The translations under genes and the position numbers were made by a program. Positions 1 through 10,557 of a stretch of 28,668 nucleotides of DNA are shown piece by piece (within the stretch, counting starts at the first letter, position 1; every line of letters begins with the position of its first letter). The stretch spans positions 1 through 28,668 of the forward strand of contig JAUCBJ010002654.1 of assembly GCA_032718475.1 (NCBI GenBank), written 5' to 3'. This DNA comes from Nemertoderma westbladi. Its lineage: Eukaryota; Xenacoelomorpha; Nemertodermatida; Nemertodermatidae. The notes below the pieces were generated by a model. The model searched no databases and was not told where the DNA came from. It saw nothing but the letters and a program-made list of their open reading frames with translations.

Positions 1-199
1 TCGTTTTTTAGGGGGTCTTAAATATAGCAACGGATAAAATTACCATAGCAACAGCTCTTATAGTAGATAATGACGATATAACATTTATAGCAGATTAATA
101 TTTTGGATATGAAGAATTTAATGGCATATTTCGTTTTTTCAAAATGCCATAGCAACCAGACGAAAACGACCTTCAAAGATAGCAATATTGACCATGTCC

Positions 200-490
200 A
201 TAGCAACGGGCTTTGTAATGCGTATTCAGTGGTCGTATCATCATAGAATCAGAGTCTACCAGAATTATATCACGTATAAGGAACAATATGAATTATTTTT
301 CAGTTTCTAGTTGCCATGGCAACGAGTAACCTTGACTAAAAACAATCTACATATTAGCCGCAGCGTTTTAAAATCAACCTCTACCCTCACTATATCGAGT
401 ATAAGGAAAAATATGCAATGTTTTACTTTCTAGATGCCATGGCAACGCGTTAGAATTGATAATAAAGTGTCTTTAATATCTGTTAGCCGT
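200..490. repeat. Divergent ~120-bp tandem repeat with CCATGGCAAC motifs
   Basis: Two units, roughly 253-373 and 376-490, share the order CTACC..., a TATATC.AGTATAAGGA block, TTTCTAG(T/A)TGCCATGGCAAC and a terminal GTTAGCCG-like block, with many substitutions between them. Related CCATAGCAAC words lie upstream near 43, 148 and 197, so the array probably starts before the window. It is AT-rich and no coding sequence is supported. The unit edges are by eye. Confidence 0.6.
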
Positions 491-596
491 TTACACTAAG
501 TAAATTAATCACAATTATAACATTCTTAACTATGGAATTAAATTGTGACAAGAATCTCTATTCCGACAGTATTCAGTGCACATAACACCGTTACGC

Positions 597-839
597 CTAC
601 AAGAACATCACTGCGTCAAGCAGTCTTTCTGACAGGCACATGTGTTTACTAGTGTAATCAGGAATTGGTGAAAGGTATTTATTGGGCAACAACATTCCAT
701 TTGCAACAGTATTCCAACCAAAATCGAATAAACTTCGATTTATCACGGAGTCATTGCATAATGATGCAATCTTATTTATTATGTAGAGACATCGCAAAAT
801 GTAACCATTTATAGATTCTGTTGTTGGAGGGAGATCCAA
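597..839 (-). pseudogene. Fragment of a repeat-encoded protein (PPT...FGW...GML type), degenerate
   Basis: An 80-codon minus-strand frame begins at an ATG and contains, in order, DLPPTTESI, an ILRCLYI stretch, a FGWN motif near residue 40 and NGMLLP near 48. From memory, this order (PPT, a helix with an aromatic/Cys, then GW...GML.P) recalls the C-terminal part of uncharacterised proteins encoded by abundant invertebrate repeats, which normally continue into a Cys-rich tail. Here the frame ends without that tail, so it would be a truncated copy. No promoter, splice site or neighbouring exon was seen. The match is a recollection of a pattern and was not searched; it may be a chance ORF. Confidence 0.25.
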
Positions 840-1230
840 TTACTACTACTACATAGGATCGGCATGCTGCATTGCAGATGCATTTTTAAGAATGCTGTCT
901 ATGAATTCTATGTCATTGATCAAGAAAACTTGCCACCTCAATGCAGCATAAAGGAGGTGCCACCTGTGGCTGCATAGACCATCTTACTAGGGCAAATTTG
1001 GTCCTGTAACTAGGACCCCCTTCGTTCTGGGATAAGGACGCCCTTGGTCCTGGATTAAGGACCTATATACTTGGCTGCAGGGGTATATGGCCTGGCCAGG
1101 CAGACCTGCCTCTACCAATGGTACTGTACAAATGTGATCTATAAATGGCTGGTCAGGAGTAGAGTGTTCTCATGTCCACTCTGAGTGCACTTTACTGCGA
1201 CATGCACCCCACCTGGTAATTGGTAACTAA
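840..1230. other. No gene seen; mixed unique-looking sequence
   Basis: The interval carries short reverse-complementary words (ATGCAGC and GGCTGCAT near 940-980) and GGTCCT/AGGACC pairs near 990-1065, but no open frame, tRNA cloverleaf or recognisable transposon end. It may be upstream debris of the LINE relic that follows. Confidence 0.3.
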
Positions 1231-1233
1231 CAG

Positions 1234-1560
1234 ATGGTAACTCCACCTACTGGCTCCATAAGTCGAGGAAATCCTGCCAAGTACCTAACTAATCCTGACT
1301 TTGCTGATGACTTAGGAGTACTCTCAGAATCACTAGAGGGAGCCCAACGGCTCCTCAGCTCATTAGAACAGGCTGCTTCTAGTGTTTGTCTTTTTATTAA
1401 CTCCAAAAAGACCAACTTTGAAGTTAACTTTGAAAGTCCTCAACAAGTCTCTGACCGGATGAGCATAAGCTCAAAGGATGGATCCGGAAGTCAGGTTAGG
1501 CTACTAGTGGCGTGCAAGCCCGCGGGATGTAAATCTACAATCTTCGTTTCCCTCTCATGA
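1234..1560 (+). pseudogene. LINE reverse transcriptase scrap with FADD motif
   Basis: The frame contains NPDFADDLGVLSESLEGAQ followed by a helix-like stretch and FINSKKTNFEV. The FADD is the catalytic motif C of non-LTR reverse transcriptases, and the following xxINxxKT block is the standard continuation of the palm. Only about 70 codons are recognisable (roughly 1285-1440); upstream palm and fingers and the downstream thumb are absent, and the frame runs into unrelated sequence before its stop. It aligns by eye with the FADD segment of the LINE at 24931-25869, with substantial divergence, so it looks like an older relative. It is not expected to make a working enzyme. Confidence 0.75.
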
Positions 1561-2640
1561 TTCTAATTACACCATTTATTGTAGTACTAGGGCCTACAGT
1601 AGTTGAAGGCCTACATTATTACTAAAATTGCTTTTATACACCTATTGAGACCACGAGGGTACTAAAAACAACGCAATTGACCGGAGAGTTTTCGGAACCT
1701 TTCGTGTGACAAACAAACAAACAGACAGACAGACACGATTTTCTTACAGTAAGTAAATCTGAAGATTTACAAATAATATTATAATATAATATATTTTATT
1801 GTTAAAATTTACAATAATTACCGCTCATTTGATTGGCCCAGCGGTAAATAATATTTGCATTATTTACCTAGGTAAATGGGGATTATTGCTCTTGAATCAG
1901 CCAACGTTGTGCTGTAATAAATACTATTCTGGGGCATTTATTTTATTTAATGAGTAGCTACTACTAGTAAAATAGAAATCAAGTAATTAATAATCTTCAG
2001 ATAAATAATATGTTTTAGAACATTGTGTATTTATTAAATACAATAAATGGCCTGCCCTGCAGGCTGCAACGGATGCAAATACCTGCACTTTTTGAAGGCC
2101 CATATCTCAGCTATTTCTCATTGACATTAATAGTTATTTACAAATTTGGAATCCTTTCAACGACACTTTTCAATTGGTATCAACAAATCACAAGAAAGAC
2201 GAATAATAATTTCGGTGCCACTGGTGTAATGTTTAGTACTTATTAAACAATAAGATCTTTTAAATCGAATCAAATCAAATGTTTTTTTAATTTCTCAATA
2301 GATACTGCACAATGGAACTATAACTATACAACGATAAACGCACAATTTATTACATGCAAATATACAGGTTGTCCCACAAAATTTGACACGGTTTGTTTTC
2401 AAATAAATCTGCTGCACCTTAATATAATTCGGGATTATTGGTATCATTAGAAAGCTAGAGTGCTAACTTAAAGAAAGAAACTTGTTGGAAACAATTACGT
2501 TGCTATGGTAACTCCCTCGGCAGTTCATAATGAATCAACGGTTTTTTTTCGAAAGGTGCATTAATAATTAATTTGAATAATTAAAATACAGTAATTAGGA
2601 TGATTTTAACAATAAAATTACACATTGTACGATAAATAAA
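1561..2640. other. AT-rich repeat debris without genes
   Basis: It contains an (ACAA)n(ACAG)n tract near 1707-1730 and GGTAAATAA/TTATTTACC words near 1850-1875. A stretch at about 2020-2170 resembles the right arm of the foldback element at 27950-28080: a shared TTTATTAA....AATAAATGGCC block, a later TATCTCAGC/TATCGCAGC word and an AATCCTTnnAACGA word. A GTTGCTATGGTAAC word lies near 2500. No credible CDS is present. Confidence 0.5.
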
Positions 2641-2770
2641 ACACGATATTTACCTTTTCGCCCTTCGATCCGACTTATTTACCTTCCTCGCTTCGCTCGG
2701 CCGGTAAATAACAGATTTCGGGACGAACGGTAAATAAAGCATATTTTATTTACCGTACAATAAATAGTTA
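2641..2770. repeat. GGTAAATAA / TTATTTACC inverted-repeat cluster
   Basis: Several TTTACC and GGTAAATAA words in opposite orientations surround a TTCCTCGCTTCGCTCGGCC core. The same words recur at 1850-1875, so the two clusters may be the ends of one ~0.9-kb non-autonomous DNA element, though no clean target duplication was found. Confidence 0.4.
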
Positions 2771-3423
2771 ATATTTTAGCCTAATGCAGTAATAGACTAA
2801 CCAAATAATTTGTCAAAAAAGGATTTCTACAGTAGTACTGTAGAACAGAAACTATGTAATACTTTAGTAAAAAATACGATACCAAAAATAGAAAAGCAAT
2901 ATTAAGAATAACTATTTATATCACGCTGCTGCATAAAGTACCACTTTATAGGAAAACAGTTGGTACTTGAGTATTTATACGTATAATTTTATTCAAAAAT
3001 TGTAATGTTTATTTTTGAGTGATAAATGTTCATTCATCACTTCGGCACATCGCAGATCGCCCGAAACACAGGAGACGACAACTACAACTGGAATTCCGAA
3101 CCAACCAACAGTCTACTGGGACTGAGATTGCTTCTACCCATCGTTTGAACTTCTTCTATATGCTAAACCATAAGTAAACAGGACGCCGACATCCGCTCGT
3201 AGGAATCGTTGACTCGGTGATTCGTGGACGCTTTTGGAGACGATATCCGAACTTTTACCAGATTCCGCAGTTCCGGGTTACTATGTTGACAACATCCATG
3301 ACGCTCGCCAGAAATTGATCACACTTCTCCTGAAGTTTTGACGTGGGAAAATTAATTTGAAAAACATTATAGAAAAATACATTAAAGATACAATAAATGA
3401 AACATAATAAAGATATAAAGAAT
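2771..3423. other. No gene seen
   Basis: Apart from a 17-bp palindrome (CTACAGTAGTACTGTAG, near 2827) there is little structure. The part at about 3030-3360 is less AT-rich than its surroundings and leads into an A-rich stretch with AATAAA near 3391. That could be the tail of a retroelement, but no protein family could be recognised in any frame. Confidence 0.3.
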
Positions 3424-4321
3424 GCAGTCTATCTTACCCAAACGCCACCAAACGGCATTCTACCTTACCCAAACGCCATTCTAACATACCCAAACGCCAC
3501 CCAAACGGCATTCCAACATACCCAAACGCCACCCAAACGCCATTCTAACATACCCAAACGCCATTCTAACATACCCAATCGCCACCCAAACGGCATTCTA
3601 CCTTACCCAAACGGCACTCAAACGGCATTCTGACATACCCAAACGCCACTCAAACGGCATTCTAACATACACAAACGCCACCCAAACGGCATTCTAACAT
3701 ACCCAAACGCCACCCAAACGGCATTATAATATTCCCAAACGCCACCCAAACGGCATTCTAACATACCCAAACTCCACCCAAACGGCATTCTAACATACCC
3801 AATCGCCACCCAAACGGCATTCTAACATACCCAAACGCCACCCAAACGGCATTCTAACATACCCAAACGCCACCCAAACGGCATTCTACCTTACCCAAAC
3901 GCCACTCAAACGGCATTCTAACATACCCAAACGGCATTCTAACATACCCAAACGCCACCCAAACGGCATTCTAACATACCCAAACGCCACCCAAACGGCA
4001 TTCTAACATACCCAAACGCCACCCAAACGGCATTCTAACATACCCAAACGCCACCCAAACGGCATTCTAACATACCCAAACGCCACTCAAACGGCATTAT
4101 AACATAACCAAACGCCACCCAAACGGCATTCTAACATACCCAAACGGCATTCTACCTTACCCAAACGCCACTCAAACGGCATTCTAACATACCCAAACGC
4201 CACCCAAACGGCATTCTAACATACCCAAACGCCACCCAAACGGCATTCTAACATACCCAAACGCCACTCAAACGGCATTATAACATAACCAAACGCCACC
4301 CAAACGGCATTTTAACATACC
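3424..4321 (+). repeat. 32-bp minisatellite (about 28 copies)
   Basis: The unit reads ACCCAAACGGCATTCTAACA followed by TACCCAAACGCC. It is a 21-bp and an 11-bp half that both start with CCCAAACG, which suggests growth by internal duplication. Variants include CTACCTTA for CTAACATA, GCCACTC for GCCACCC, and dropped 11-bp halves. The period is not a multiple of three, and short open frames on either strand across the array are by-products. Confidence 0.95.
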
Positions 4322-4363
4322 CTGATGTTGTACAAGATAAACATATATTTTTAATTTGTAAAA

Positions 4364-4460
4364 TCACTGATCTCTGGGTAAAATAACAGTTTTCAATACC
4401 CGGGAACCAGAGACCTATCCGGAGACCAAAAAATAGCCCGGAGAATCCAGAGATCAGTGA
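4364..4460. repeat. 97-bp inverted-repeat element
   Basis: TCACTGATCTCTGG (4364-4377) is exactly repeated in inverse orientation at 4447-4460, enclosing a 69-nt middle that contains CCCGGGAACCAGAGACC. It could be a small MITE or a stable foldback. No target-site duplication is evident. Confidence 0.55.
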
Positions 4461-5989
4461 CAAGTCTCTGTTTCAACTATACTAACTAGTTTAATAGTTA
4501 CGATTAGTTTGTGAAATTATTACCACACATTATGTAAAAACATTAATATTATAATAGGTATTGTCCAATAACATATCGTATTACACCTAAAGCTGTAAGG
4601 GGTCCTTTATGTTACTATGTTACTTAATTAGGTCCTGCGGCATTATATTAGCGTTAGTTGTTGCGTAACACAGTAGTTTTATTTCTACAGAAAATATATT
4701 TATTCCCAGCAAAGATTAAATTGTAACATGTAATATTGACTTTTGTTTATTGATTTGGTCATAATTACATGTCACTGTAACCTGCTCCTTTCCATTAACG
4801 ACACCAGGATATTGCACCAAAGCGATTTATAATAAATTTTTGGTCAACGTTGGTTTTTAGGTATTATGAGCCCAAAACCTAACTTTTGGCCAAGGTTATG
4901 GGGTTTTGGGATAAAAATGAAATCGAATTCCCTGTCGTTTAGCCCTATTTGGCCGGGGTGGACATTTTAGAAATTTTTGTAACTCAACTGTATCTTTGAG
5001 GTATGGTCGGAAATCAAGATTTCATGACTTTTCCTAAAATTTAATGGGCTATCCACCAGCCAAACGCCAAAAACATAGCTATGTTAGTTTTCGTGTTGTC
5101 CCATTCTGTCACTCATCTCCAGTAATTTTCGCGCGAAAATTTTTTCAAAAGTTTTAATAGCTCGATAAAATTAATTTATTTGCAGTATATAGCGGTTTTT
5201 TTAGATGCTGATCACGATTATAGAACTCAGATATAACATTCGAGAAAATTTCTAGTAATTTTGAATGTGACCCAGGGGCACGAAAAAAACAAGTAGTGCA
5301 AATATGATAATGAAAAATTACATCACCAAATCAAACTAATTTTATGACATTAGGGGCTTTCCGGGATGCTGATCATGAATGGGACACTCATATCATATCG
5401 TATCCGATTCATTGTGGCATTTTTGGACATGTGTCAATTTGGAACGAAAAATACAAGTACCGGTAGCACAAATTGATAAAAATGTAATGTTTACATTTCC
5501 ATTAAATATTCTTAACAAGTTCTATCGTGATCAGCGACCTATAGCTTCAGAATTATCCATCCAAACACAACATTTGTTAGTTTGAAATTTTTTCAATTCT
5601 ACTTTTCGTCCTAGGGGAGCAGAATGGTTCAACAAAATGATGGTTGCAATGTCAGAAAATATTTTTAACAAGTTTTATCGTGATCAGCGAGCTCGAAAAC
5701 CTTTATACCACAAAATTGTATTTTTTCAGCCAAAAGATCTAAACAAATTCCCAAAATGACCACCCACCCAGGGCCAATTAGAAAAAATAGACCTGGCCAG
5801 ATAGGGTTAAGGCCCCCAAGTACCCCTCCCCCAGCCCCCATAATCAATTTTTCCTGCTTCTGGGGCCTTTGGGGCCACTCTTAGATCTCATTAGTAAACT
5901 TGGCTTTAGAAATTAAAAAAATACGTATATTTCACAAAAAATTATAAAGGGTAAAGGTCATTTAGTGTATTTCACTAACTACATAAAAA
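4461..5989. other. No gene seen; degenerate dispersed repeats
   Basis: Recurrent words (GATGCTGATCA near 5200 and 5365; TATCGTGATCAGCGA near 5522 and 5675) show that part of this stretch is an old, partly inverted repeat of about 150 bp. Frames of up to 68 codons here lack any family signature. Confidence 0.4.
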
Positions 5990-6081
5990 TTCCGGTTCCG
6001 GTCGGAATTCCGGCCGGAATATTCCGGCATATTTAATTCCGGTTCCGGCCGGAATCAAAATATCGATTCCGGGACATCCCT
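5990..6081. mobile_element. Orphan hAT-like terminus
   Basis: A run of GGTTCCGG/CCGGAAT subterminal repeats ends in ATCGATTCCGGGACATCCCTA. On the minus strand this reads TAGGGATGTCCCGGAATCGA, the style of terminal repeat seen in hAT transposons. No partner end was found upstream, so this is probably a truncated non-autonomous copy. Confidence 0.5.
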
Positions 6082-6145
6082 AATTGGAACTAAGTTTGCT
6101 TTGTAAAATTTATTTTGGAGCTAAATTCGTTTCAATTGGAACTAA

Positions 6146-6263
6146 GTTCGCCTTTGAAAATGTGCGATTGGAACTAAGTTCGAGCTACCCTAGTTAGGCC
6201 CAATATGGCGGCTTAATGGGGTAGCACGAACTTAGTTCCAATCGCACATTTTCAAATGCGAAC
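6146..6263. repeat. 45-bp inverted repeat containing TTGGAACTAAGTTCG
   Basis: Arms 6146-6190 and 6219-6263 are reverse complements with two mismatches and enclose a 28-nt loop. The arm carries GATTGGAACTAAGTTCG, the same word that is tandemly repeated at 7990-8200. Confidence 0.8.
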
Positions 6264-6466
6264 ATTTTTAAAATTTTAAAACCCTTATGTCATTTTAAAA
6301 AAACAAATTATTATTAATGAATTAAAAGTTAATTACACATTTTAAAATATATATAAATCACGAGTGTACTGATACTGACTGACTGAGTCTGTGGGGCGAG
6401 CCACGAAGTTGGCGGAGCCTTAGCGAATTGACACTGTTAGGGGGTGGGTCAATTTATGCAAATAGT

Positions 6467-6532
6467 TGTCGTCGTCGTCGTCGTCGTCGTTGTCGTCGTC
6501 GTCGTTGTCGTCGTCGTCGTTGTCGTCGTCGT
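6467..6532 (+). repeat. (GTC)n microsatellite
   Basis: About 22 GTC triplets with periodic GTT interruptions. Confidence 0.95.
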
Positions 6533-6599
6533 TACGATTTTGACATGCTAATAACTTTGTCGGATTTAAAGCTGCCAAGTTGAAAATTTGTAGGTATCA

Positions 6600-7580
6600 A
6601 TATAAGCAAAAGTTGAGATTTTTGAGAGACTTTCAGACACCATCAGTGCAATGGTCTCCCGCTAGAGGGCCACATGTCTAAACATTAAATGGCCACCCAT
6701 TTCTTTGCTTTTAATCCGTTTAAGCTGAAACTTGGGAAGTATGTACTAGACCATTAGCTGTAAATTTCAAAGGAGGCTAATCTGTCTGCAGTTCTCCAGT
6801 CTGCCGCTAGAGGGCGAAATGTCCCGAATGTGAAATTATTCTTCCATTTAGTTGTTTATGATCTGATTACGCTGAAACTTGTCATATATGTACTAGATGA
6901 CATCCTGAGTCTTTGTGTGGATTGTAATCGGTCCGAAGTTTTCCAGTCTCCCGCTAGAGGGCCACATGTCTAAACATTAAATGGCCACCCATTTCTTTGC
7001 TTTTAATCCGTTTAAGCTGAAACTTGGGAAGTATGTACTAGACCATTAGCTGTAAATTTCAAAGGAGGCTAATCTGTCTGCAGTTCTCCAGTCTGCCGCT
7101 AGAGGGCGAAATGTCCCGAATGTGAAATTATTCTTCCATTTAGTTGTTTATGATCTGATTACGCTGAAACTTGTCATATATGTACTAGAAGACATCCTAA
7201 GTCTTTGTGTGGACAGTAATCGGTCCGGAGTTTTCGAGTCTGCCGCTAGAGGGCGAAATGTAGGAAAGTGATAACCTTTGCGAATTCCTTGATCTTAATC
7301 TATTTAAGCTGAATTTTGGAATATACAGTACCGGTATGTACTAGACCACATGCCTCGTCTTTGTGAGGAAGGTGATCGATCCGTAGTTCTTTAATATGCC
7401 GCTAGAGGGCTAAATGTATGAAAGTGAAAACCTTCCAACATTTCGTTATTTATGATCCGTCAATCGGAAACTTGGTAGATATGTAATAGACCATAGGCTG
7501 TGGCTTTGTAGGGAAACTAATCCTTCCTTCTTCAGTTACCCAGTCTCCCGCTAGAGGGTTAACGTTTTCCGGGAAAATCT
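6600..7580 (+). repeat. ~146-bp tandem repeat, paired as 292-bp units
   Basis: Blocks starting at 6659 and 6951 are nearly identical over 292 bp, and each splits into two diverged halves. CCGCTAGAGGGC occurs at 6659, 6804, 6951, 7096, 7243 and 7399, and CCGCTAGAGGGT at 7548, all on the plus strand. The halves also share a CTGAAACTTG...ATGTACTAGA block. Later units are more diverged, so the 292-bp duplication is the most recent step. Confidence 0.9.
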
Positions 7581-7989
7581 TCTCCTATGTTTTTATAATC
7601 CTTTCGAGTTGATACTTAGCATTAACTCATTTCACGTGCTGCGCGAAGGCCCCACTTCGTGTAGTATTATATACTCACAAGTCATGCACATTGTGCCATT
7701 TTCACACCAATTACGATATTTACCAGTTGCTTCGGTTTAGGTTGATGGGCGTTGTTTGGGTTAGAAGCTTGGGCGTTGCTTTTTTACAATGAATATTATT
7801 TTAAATGATTAAATGTAAATGAATTTAATTGAATTGTTTGGGTTAAGAGGTTGGGCGTTGTTTGGGATAAGATTGTTTTGGTTAGGAGGTTAGGCGTTTT
7901 GGGTTAGTTATTTACAATTATTATTTAACCATCCACCTAATAGTGTCATAAAACAGATTCTTCGCCAAATACGTGGCTCGCCCCACACC

Positions 7990-8205
7990 TGAAACATTGG
8001 AACTAAATTCGCTTCCATTGGAACTAAGTTCGCATCCATTGGAACTAAATTCGCATGTATTGGAACTAAATTAGTTTTATTTTTTCTAGTTATTGGAACT
8101 AAGTTCGCCTAAATTGGAACTAAATTCGCCAAAATTGGAACTAAATTCGTTTCCATTGTCGGAACTAAATTCGCATGAGGCTTAAATTGGAACTAAGTAC
8201 GGGGA
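7990..8205 (+). repeat. TTGGAACTAAATTCGC short tandem array
   Basis: Eight to nine copies of ATTGGAACTAA(A/G)TTCGC are spaced about 17-30 bp apart. The same word occurs at 6085-6245 on the other side of the 6391-7986 segment. Confidence 0.85.
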
Positions 8206-9384
8206 ATCCTTAATGGCCTTTCGACGACAGCAACAAGGGAACGTCGACAAGATGCATTAAGGGGACTCAGCAGATCATTCGCCCCCGCCCTCTCCCAGGT
8301 AAGACCATGCTTGCCGCCTTCTATCTAGCTGTAAGACCTAGATCGCCCGGTAGAAGGTGGACCTACTTGACGCACTGGGACGCCGCAAATTTAGGGGGTA
8401 ATATTTTCAGATTCAGGCGGACAAACCATAAGTTGACCTTCATACATCTACAGGGGCGTTCTTAGGAACATCGCGAGCGGTAATTTGGTGGCCGTTTTGC
8501 CAGCGAAAGAGCTGTTAGTACCAAGTTGTCCTCTAGGCCGTGTAGAGATGTCAGCTGGTCTGTATGGATGTGATATATTACCCAGGCAGAGGGCAGCCTT
8601 TTTACTACTATTAGGCGTACAACATTCTCAGGCTAAGGCGGTTTACAATAACATACCGGTACCGCGCCCTCGCCAAAATACTGATAGGCGCTGCCGCAGT
8701 AACACCTAGGCAGCAAAAGTTCTATAAAAAGAAACAACCAGACCAATTATCAGTACAGTACTAAATAACGGATAATTCACTCTCCTTCACACTCAGAGTC
8801 TGGAAAAAGGTGCCGAATTTCGGGCGTAGTTATTAACACCGTATATGCCTGACTGAGTCGCGAATACAGGAGGAGAGCCCCACCCGCGTTATCGTAAGTA
8901 CTGGACCTACTGTACGTGCAGGAAGGTGACTGGATTTATTTAGAGATCCAGCACTCATTTTTTCGCCATACCGATCATCAACCCCGAGTAAAGAGATGTA
9001 CATACACAGACCCTTTTTGTTAAAATTTAGTTATGCCATTTATTGATTCAAATTAAATTCGCACATGCACACACATTCTAGAACATTCCATTATGTACTT
9101 TGTGATATTATATACCAAACTGTCTTGTCCTCCGATAGTCCGCTAGTATTTAGCTAGCAAACCCTCCGCCCATATAAACCACACCGCGGCAAGTTTGCGA
9201 ACATAGCCAGCCCCGTCAGCGTTATTACAGTAGTTTAGGATTCGCTGCGCGGGGATTGTTTTCTGGCAAGTTTTGTCTGTTATCAGACTGATTTTCTGCC
9301 TCACCGGTTAGAGAGAGAGTAGACCTGTTTGTCACGTTGGATCAGGCGTTTTGTTCTCGCTCTCGCTAACAATGCATAATGTAT
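8206..9384. other. Unresolved non-coding stretch, possible old LTR or promoter
   Basis: Base composition is more even than in flanking DNA. A GTG-started frame at 8485-8709 (74 codons) matches nothing I recognise. CATATAAACC near 9172 resembles a TATA box, and CCCAGGTAAGACC near 8295 resembles a splice donor. These could belong to a decayed LTR element, but neither paired LTRs nor a pol motif was found. Confidence 0.25.
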
Positions 9385-10034
9385 CTAATGCTGGCAGTTG
9401 ATCCCTCTATAATGCTGCCTGTTGATCCCTACTGTATCTATAATGCTGCCTGTTCATCCCTGTAATGCTGGCTGTTGATTCCTATAATGCTGACTGTTGA
9501 TCCCTATAATTTAGGCTGTTGATCCCCATAATGCTGGCTGTTGATCCCTATAATGCTGGCTGTTGATCCCTATAATGCTGGCTGTTGATCCCTATAATAT
9601 AGGCTGTTAATCCCTCTAATGCTGGCAGTTGATCCCTATAATAATGGCTGTTGATCCCTATAATGCTGGCTGTTGATCCCTATATTGCTGGATGTTGATC
9701 CCTATAATGCTGGCTGTTGATCCCTATTATACTGGCTGTTGATCCCTATAATGTTGGCTGTTGATCCCTATCTATAATTATGGCAGTTGATCCCTCTATA
9801 ATGCTGTCTGTTGATCCCTATAATGCTGGCTGTTGATTCCTATAATGCTGACTGTTGATCCCTATAGTTTTGGCTGATGATCCCTATAATGCTGGCTGTT
9901 GATCCCTATAATGCTGGCTGTTGATCCCTATAATGCTGGCTGTTGATCCCTATAATGCTGGCTGTTGATCCCTATAATATAGGCTGTTAATCCCTCTAAT
10001 GCTGGCTGTTGATCCCTATAATGTTGGCTGTTGA
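9385..10034 (+). repeat. 22-bp minisatellite, left part
   Basis: The unit is GTTGATCCCTATAATGCTGG plus CT, about 29 copies. Variants include a CTAT insertion (CCCTATCTATAAT), TGCC for TGGC, and ATATAGG for TGCTGG. It ends exactly at the target duplication of the BEL/Pao element; the same array resumes on the far side. Confidence 0.97.
10030..10034. other. 5-bp target-site duplication (left)
   Basis: GTTGA lies directly before the 5' LTR and is repeated at 22036-22040 directly after the 3' LTR. Removing the element and one copy restores a normal minisatellite unit (GCTGTTGATCTCTATAATG). A five-base duplication fits BEL/Pao integration. Confidence 0.9.
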
Positions 10035-10489
10035 TGTTAGCTTATCCAATTCCGCTAACACAAACCCATAAAGTGAGCCGTTAAGCAATATTGGGAGCAC
10101 GAGGTTGATTACCAATATCAACCTCGTGTCACCCCAACAAAGTGGGAAGGAGAAAACACACACACACGCACAATAAGGGTCAGGGGTTATACCCCTGAAA
10201 GAGGGAGAATAGCAGGGGCAAGGGGGAAGCACTTCAGGGGAGGAAAAGGGTGACAACAGAGTTATTAGCCAATGGGGGGAAGGCACCGGCTGAGTAGCGT
10301 AACTTGGCCAACCGTGCAATATATTACCATTCAGTCAGTGTATCATTTAGTCAGTGTAGCATTTGGTGTTAGTTAGGTTAGTTTAGCTAGGGAAGTACCG
10401 GGACTTTTAATCACCGTTTCCCGCCTTCCGTTTACTATATCAGCAATTCTGTGTATCATTCATTTATCTATACTATTATACCCAAGGAC

Positions 10490-10495
10490 TATATA
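10490..10495 (+). promoter_or_regulatory. TATA-like box in 5' LTR
   Basis: TATATA lies about 60 nt before AATAAA, a spacing that would place transcription start near 10515-10525 and give a short R region. Inferred from position only. Confidence 0.4.
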
Positions 10496-10551
10496 CAACG
10501 AACAACGCGAACTCTTTTCACCTTTTCACACACGGCGGGGACGCGTAGATT

Positions 10552-10557
10552 AATAAA
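10552..10557 (+). terminator. Polyadenylation signal in LTR
   Basis: AATAAA lies 36 nt from the LTR end; the 3' LTR copy is at the equivalent place near 21994. A cleavage site would fall near the following hairpin. Confidence 0.45.

Larger units (their letters stand above)
6391..7986. mobile_element. 1.6-kb segment bounded by 15-bp inverted repeats
   Basis: GTGGGGCGAGCCACG at 6391-6405 is exactly inverted at 7972-7986, and the similarity continues about ten bases inward (AAGTTGGCGGA against TATTTGGCGAA). This looks like the terminal repeat of a non-autonomous DNA element. No transposase frame is present and no clean target duplication was seen. The interior holds a GTC trinucleotide tract, a ~146/292-bp tandem array and GGGCGTTGTTTGGGTTAG-type short repeats at 7740-7910. 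Confidence 0.5.

Noticed and set aside
960-1070. tRNA- or SINE-like GGTCCT/AGGACC pairs
   Set aside because: The pairs do not form a cloverleaf, and no box A or box B words could be identified.
3397-3809. Open frames on both strands across the 32-bp minisatellite
   Set aside because: They arise from the repeat itself; the unit is not a multiple of three and no start or flanking gene supports them.
5665-5847. Hydrophobic minus-strand 60-codon ORF
   Set aside because: Short, composition-driven (GG/TT-rich complement) and inside degenerate repeats.
8485-8709. 74-codon ORF
   Set aside because: GTG start only and no recognisable motif; left within the unresolved stretch rather than called as a gene.
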